NCBI RefSeq assembly: GCF_947501385.1
Contig: NZ_CANMVP010000006.1
Location: forward strand, 118,022 to 182,021
Reading direction: 5' to 3'
Length of the DNA stretch: 64,000 nt
Source: an uncultured Polaribacter sp.
Lineage (GTDB): Bacteria > Bacteroidota > Bacteroidia > Flavobacteriales > Flavobacteriaceae
Position 1 is the stretch's first letter. Every line of letters begins with the position of its first letter. This document shows positions 60,324 through 64,000 of this stretch, piece after piece. A model generated the notes under the pieces. That model saw only the letters and a list, made by a program, of their open reading frames with translations. It did no database searches and had not been told where the DNA came from. Position numbers and translations under genes: made by a program.

Positions 60324-61727
60324 CTATTTGATTTTAGAAAACATATCTATTGCTTCATTTTTACTATTGATATTTAATTTTTCGTAAATATTTCTAATAT
60401 GATATTTTACAGTGTTTAATGAAATATTTAAATCTGAAGCTATTTTATTATTTGCAAATCCTTTATATACTAAAAGCAATACGTCTATTTCTCTTGTTGA
60501 TAGTTCGTATTTTTCTTCTAAAAGATTTTTATTAATAAGATTTTTATCAATATCAAAACGATCTTGAGAATTACTTTTTAATTTCTGAATTTCATAAATA
60601 TATTTACTAATTTGAGTTCTGTAAATTTCATTTTCTCGTTGTAAAACTTTTACTCTGTATGTAATTGCATAGGTTAAAATTAACATTTCAAAAAAAGCAG
60701 CGAACTTTATAGTACTTAGAGAAACTGTAAAAATTTGTAAGCCCCAATCAATTGGAGCTATAAATAGAAATGCAGAAAATAATATTAGAGAATATCCAGC
60801 TACAAAAAATCTTGCAAATTTATTTGTTTTAGAAATAATCAAACCAATACACCAATAATGAAGAAGAACTAACAAAGAAAAACTATCTCCAATAGCGCTG
60901 AATAAGAAACTCCCTGTAAATACATAGGCTAAATAAAATACAAAAGCCAATGCAAGTAAACTAAAGCTTACTCGATTACTTTTAGGAATGTATTTATTGA
61001 TTGATAAAAATTGATTTGCAAAGATTGCTCCAAAAACAGCAATTAAAAAATGTGTAATCGCACTATAATATTTTAAGAAATAAGCTGGCAGATAATTATT
61101 AAACAATCCGTCATAATCAGAAATTCCTAAAGTAATAGCAATTAAGAAAAAAAAGTAATATAAAAATCCAATATCTTTTAATGAAAAATAGAAAAATAGG
61201 TTTACCAACAAAATCATCAATACAAAACCGTAATAAATACCATTCATAAAGAAGAAGTATTTTTCAGACAATTGGCTTGCAGTAAACCTTTCAATTTTTA
61301 AATTAATGTGAACCTGTTTTTCAAAATTTACTTTTATGTAATATGTGTTATTTTTTGTATCATTCTTAATAAGATAAGAAGGTCTGGTACTATCAATAAG
61401 TATTTCGTCTATTTTTTGTGAATCGTTATAGAAAGACAAATTATTTATAGAATTACCAGCAATATCAAAAACAAGTTTATCATTAGCATCTTCTACAGGC
61501 AAAACAACTTTGAACCAATAAATTCCATTTTCATAACCTAAATTAGGAGAATCTAAAGCAGTCATTTCCTTTCCCTTTAAAGAGGTAATGGTTTCAGACT
61601 GATTTACGTCATGAAAATAAGCAATAGAAAATGGAATATTATAGTCATTTTTAGCACAAGAACTCAATAGCAAAAAGATTAGAATACAAGCAAAAAAGCT
61701 TTTGTATTTATTGAAACTAAAACACAT
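60324..61727 (-). CDS. 7TM-DISM membrane protein with LuxR HTH (downstream copy)
   Basis: 467 residues from the ATG at 61727, 1 bp after the stop of the paralogue. Lipoprotein-type signal (CILIFLLLSSCAKN). Extracellular domain about 30-160 with YENGIYWFKVVLP; seven helices about 165-370 (FMNGIYYGFVLMILLVNLFF, FFFLIAITLGISDYDGLF and more); a coiled stretch; and a C-terminal LuxR HTH (LSTREIDVLLLVYKGFANNK, IASDLNISLNTVKYHIRNIY). There is no kinase or receiver domain, so the signal passes from the membrane directly to DNA. It is a close paralogue of the gene just upstream. Confidence 0.87.
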   Translation of the reverse strand: MCFSFNKYKSFFACILIFLLLSSCAKNDYNIPFSIAYFHDVNQSETITSLKGKEMTALDSPNLGYENGIYWFKVVLPVEDANDKLVFDIAGNSINNLSFYNDSQKIDEILIDSTRPSYLIKNDTKNNTYYIKVNFEKQVHINLKIERFTASQLSEKYFFFMNGIYYGFVLMILLVNLFFYFSLKDIGFLYYFFFLIAITLGISDYDGLFNNYLPAYFLKYYSAITHFLIAVFGAIFANQFLSINKYIPKSNRVSFSLLALAFVFYLAYVFTGSFLFSAIGDSFSLLVLLHYWCIGLIISKTNKFARFFVAGYSLILFSAFLFIAPIDWGLQIFTVSLSTIKFAAFFEMLILTYAITYRVKVLQRENEIYRTQISKYIYEIQKLKSNSQDRFDIDKNLINKNLLEEKYELSTREIDVLLLVYKGFANNKIASDLNISLNTVKYHIRNIYEKLNINSKNEAIDMFSKIK

Positions 61728-61728
61728 A

Positions 61729-63111
61729 CTACATATCATCATTAATTTGAGCATATAAATTAATCGCTTCCTTTTTATTTTTAATATTTAGTTTTTGATA
61801 AATATTTCTAACATGAAATTTTATAGTATTTAGAGAGACAAATAAATCATCTGCAATTTTTTGATTGGTATATCCTGCGAAAATTAAAGGCAAAACTTCT
61901 GCTTCTCTATCAGACAAGTTATGTTGATCTATTATTTGTTGTACTGTAATTATTGTCTTTTCGTTTACTTTAGTATTTAGTGTATTTAATTTTTTAAAAT
62001 AGTCCTGAATTTCTAGTTTAAATTGTTCGTTTTCTTTTTGCAAAACAGTTACTCTATACGTAATGGCATAGGTTAAAATAAGTACCTCAAACAGCGACCC
62101 AAATTTTATACTGTCCAAAGATGTGGTATATATATTTAGTCCCCAATCAATTGGTAATATGAATAGCGCTGCAGAAAATAAAACTAAAGAATATCCAATA
62201 ACAAAGAATTTTGCAAACTCATGTTTTTTATAAATAATGATACCAACAATCCAATTGTGTAACAACACAAAAAAGGAAATAGTATCTGCAATAGCAACAA
62301 ATAAATAATGGTTTGTGATAAAAAATAATAGATAATTAACAACTGCTAAAAAAAGTAATGCAAAACCTATTATATTACTTTTTGGTAAGTAATAATTAGT
62401 GTTTAAGAATTTATATCCAAATAAAAATCCAAAAAATGTAATGGAGAAATGAGTTATAACACTAGTGTAGTATGATAAACTTTCTGGCAAAATAACTTGC
62501 AATAAACCATCATAAGACAAAACGCCTAAAATAATTGCTGCTAAAAAAAAGCAATAATATATAAATGTTTTTTCCTTTAAAGAAAAATAAAAAAAGATGT
62601 TGAGTAATAAGCCAACTAATACAAACCCATAATACAAACCATTGGTGAAAAAATTATGTTTTTCTTGAAGTTGTATTTCATTGTATACTTTGATTTTCAG
62701 TGGAAAATACACCTCGTTCTCAAAAAGCACTCTCAAATAATAAACAGAATTTTCTGATGAAAAAGGGACTAACAAAGAAAAATGGGTATCGTCTAAATGT
62801 TGAATAGCGACTTTTTTTGAATTTTGATAAACAGTAATTCCATGAATATTACTTTCTGGCAAGTCTAAAACAATTTGTTTATCTGACAAAGCTGATTTTA
62901 TAGTTATTTTAAACCAATAAACCCCATTTTCAAAACCAATATTTGGACTTTCTAATTTCTTAAATTTTTTTTTTAAAATAGATTCAATTGTTTCAGTTTG
63001 CGTTAAATCTTCTAAATAAGAAATTGAAAAATTTAGATTTTTATTGTCTTCTACTTTTGAGCAAGAATTTAATAAAAATATAAAAATTAAATAAAAAATA
63101 GTTTTATTCAA
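61729..63111 (-). CDS. 7TM-DISM membrane protein with LuxR HTH (upstream copy)
   Basis: 460 residues with a TTG start; no ATG precedes it in frame before a stop. Lipoprotein signal (YLIFIFLLNSCSKV). Extracellular DISM-like domain with GFENGVYWFKITI, then seven helices (FTNGLYYGFVLVGLLLNIFF, CFFLAAIILGVLSYDGLLQV and others), a coiled linker and a LuxR HTH (LSDREAEVLPLIFAGYTNQK, IADDLFVSLNTIKFHVRNIY). It is aligned end to end with the next gene, showing a tandem duplication. A TATATTTG -7 box lies upstream. It is a membrane-bound one-component regulator; the ligand is unknown. Confidence 0.87.
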   Translation of the reverse strand: MNKTIFYLIFIFLLNSCSKVEDNKNLNFSISYLEDLTQTETIESILKKKFKKLESPNIGFENGVYWFKITIKSALSDKQIVLDLPESNIHGITVYQNSKKVAIQHLDDTHFSLLVPFSSENSVYYLRVLFENEVYFPLKIKVYNEIQLQEKHNFFTNGLYYGFVLVGLLLNIFFYFSLKEKTFIYYCFFLAAIILGVLSYDGLLQVILPESLSYYTSVITHFSITFFGFLFGYKFLNTNYYLPKSNIIGFALLFLAVVNYLLFFITNHYLFVAIADTISFFVLLHNWIVGIIIYKKHEFAKFFVIGYSLVLFSAALFILPIDWGLNIYTTSLDSIKFGSLFEVLILTYAITYRVTVLQKENEQFKLEIQDYFKKLNTLNTKVNEKTIITVQQIIDQHNLSDREAEVLPLIFAGYTNQKIADDLFVSLNTIKFHVRNIYQKLNIKNKKEAINLYAQINDDM

Positions 63112-63131
63112 GAGTTTGTAAATTTAAGCAT

Positions 63132-63139
63132 CAAATATA
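63132..63139 (-). promoter_or_regulatory. -7 box of the 7TM-DISM pair
   Basis: The minus strand reads TATATTTG, 20 bp before the TTG start. No TTG at -33. Confidence 0.48.
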
Positions 63140-63250
63140 AGGAAGTGTACTAGTTTAAATTGATTTTTAGAAATTTTTTCAATATTCTTTTTCTTTTCAA
63201 AACCATAGAAAAATACTTTAGAATCTACCTAAAAATAGTGAAAAAAATGA

Positions 63251-63298
63251 AAACTACCCTTTTTGGGTGGGAAAATAATGTAGTGCTAAAGGTAGTTT
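63251..63298. promoter_or_regulatory. Inverted repeat upstream of the truncated repeat-protein gene
   Basis: AAACTACC (63251-63258) and GGTAGTTT (63291-63298) form a perfect 8-bp inverted pair around 32 bases. Inside lies a second pair, ACCC-TTTTT-GGGT (63256-63268). It lies 30 bp before the start at 63329. It may be an operator or an mRNA leader structure. Confidence 0.5.
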
Positions 63299-63328
63299 CG
63301 CCATATGAAAATCATAAAAATTTTAGTC

Positions 63329-63946
63329 ATGAACAAAACTACAAGACTACTACTACAAAGTATATTTTTATTAGTAATCTATTTTAATTCTTCTGCTCAA
63401 ACTCAAATAGGAGCAGATATTTTTGGGGCACCACCTACAAGGCAAGGGCAAAAAGTAGCCATTAATAATGAGGGTGATATTATAGCATCTACTACAAGCA
63501 CAAATATAAATATTTATAAAAACAATAGCGGAACATGGTCTTTACTTGGAACAAATATTAATGATGTTGTAGGTTATAGTGTAAGTATGAATAATGATGG
63601 AACTATTGTTGCTGGAGGAAACAGATCTGCAAACAGTAGTACAGGAGAAGTGAAAGTTTTTAAATATTCGAGTAGTACAGACCAATGGTCTCAAATAGGA
63701 AACACAATTTTTGGAGAATCGTCAGGTGATCAATTTGGCTCTTCTGTAAGTTTAAATGAAACCGGAACTATTGTAGCAGTTGGCGCACCAAGAAATGATG
63801 GCTCCAATTCAGATACAAATTTTGATGGAGGACGTGTAAAAGTTTATCAATATGATAGCACTAGTAGTAGTTGGATACAATTAGGTAGCAGTATTGATGG
63901 ATTATTAAAAGAATATGAATTAGACCCGTTGTGCATTTTGAGTTAA
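63329..63946 (+). CDS. Secreted FG-GAP-like repeat protein, truncated
   Basis: 205 residues from the ATG at 63329, which begins the signal peptide (TRLLLQSIFLLVIYFNSSAQ); an upstream ATG is in frame but adds only eight residues. After it come repeats of the form GYSVSMNNDGTIVAGGNRSA and SSVSLNETGTIVAVGAPRND, each with a WSQIG or WIQLG strand, as in large FG-GAP/beta-propeller proteins that usually end in a type IX secretion sorting domain. The repeat pattern stops right after LGSSIDG and the frame ends in unrelated residues (LKEYELDPLCILS). The following DNA looks like a repeat. It is probably the 5' part of a broken gene. Confidence 0.7.
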   Translation: MNKTTRLLLQSIFLLVIYFNSSAQTQIGADIFGAPPTRQGQKVAINNEGDIIASTTSTNINIYKNNSGTWSLLGTNINDVVGYSVSMNNDGTIVAGGNRSANSSTGEVKVFKYSSSTDQWSQIGNTIFGESSGDQFGSSVSLNETGTIVAVGAPRNDGSNSDTNFDGGRVKVYQYDSTSSSWIQLGSSIDGLLKEYELDPLCILS

Positions 63947-64000
63947 ATGTATTCCAAAATGTCAGTTCGAGACCCGAGAAAAATTTTTATCAAGCGGTTG
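63922..64000. repeat. Repeat or insertion DNA that cuts the repeat-protein gene
   Basis: The sequence after TTAAAAGAATATGAATTAG includes TGTCAGTTCGAGACCCGAG near 63960-63979, in the form of a known type of flavobacterial intergenic repeat. The protein repeat pattern is lost here and the window ends 54 bp after the stop, so the size of the insert is unknown. Confidence 0.45.

Noticed and set aside
1..64000. CRISPR arrays, tRNA or rRNA genes, integrase-linked attachment sites
   Set aside because: None was found by eye; the only recombinase is housekeeping XerD, with no adjacent tRNA or direct repeats.

Overview
The window is AT-rich (roughly 30% GC) and reads as a marine member of the Flavobacteriaceae (Bacteroidota), of the Polaribacter/Tenacibaculum type. 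This rests on TonB-dependent receptors with carboxypeptidase-regulatory N-termini, HmuY, LytTR two-component genes, -7 boxes of the Bacteroidota form TAnnTTTG, and the overall look of xerD, rny, uvrA and gcvT. The genus is an inference. No tRNA, rRNA, CRISPR array or transposase gene was seen.

1-18.4 kb (minus strand): one long surface-polysaccharide locus. It starts with an ABC-2 exporter (permease and Wzt-like ATPase with a C-terminal cargo domain) at 18389 and runs down to position 8. It holds nine recognisable glycosyltransferases or GT-B transferases, a sugar-nucleotide epimerase/dehydratase, an FkbM methyltransferase, a neuB-neuC-neuA nonulosonic (sialic) acid cassette and a WecB-type epimerase. 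Most genes overlap or abut, so they are probably co-transcribed. The one real break is 7710-7954.

18.4-35.3 kb: mostly housekeeping. It holds a GNAT acetyltransferase, aroQ, an outer-membrane barrel protein, xerD, rny, a probable 6S RNA, zapA with a coiled-coil partner, a LytM-type M23 peptidase plus TonB receptor pair, a PAS-LuxR regulator, bcp divergent from nth, an atypical SDR, an ECF-like sigma factor with a 47-residue companion gene, and uvrA.

35.3-50 kb: a membrane protein, then a heme/iron island. A HmuR-like receptor and HmuY lipoprotein are divergent from DUF6607, ankyrin-repeat, DUF2271, PepSY-flavodoxin-reductase fusion and small cysteine-containing genes, with a palindrome in the divergent promoter. 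An orphan lipoprotein follows, whose promoter carries two direct repeats in LytTR style. Next is a sensor kinase/metallophosphoesterase/LytTR response-regulator operon.

50-64 kb: a VF530 protein, an SDR, a secreted aminopeptidase P, gcvT, a thioester-reductase-like SDR, a small MscS-like protein, a PAP2 phosphatase, an orphan 218-residue protein bracketed by matching hairpins, ychF, a carboxypeptidase-regulatory-domain protein, two tandem membrane-bound 7TM-DISM/LuxR regulators, and a repeat-protein gene that appears cut short by repeat DNA at the right edge.

Several short dispersed intergenic repeats, more GC-rich than their surroundings, lie near 21.0-21.2, 30.3, 35.2, 46.13, 49.76, 50.01 and 63.95 kb. 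Two of them overlap coding sequence.
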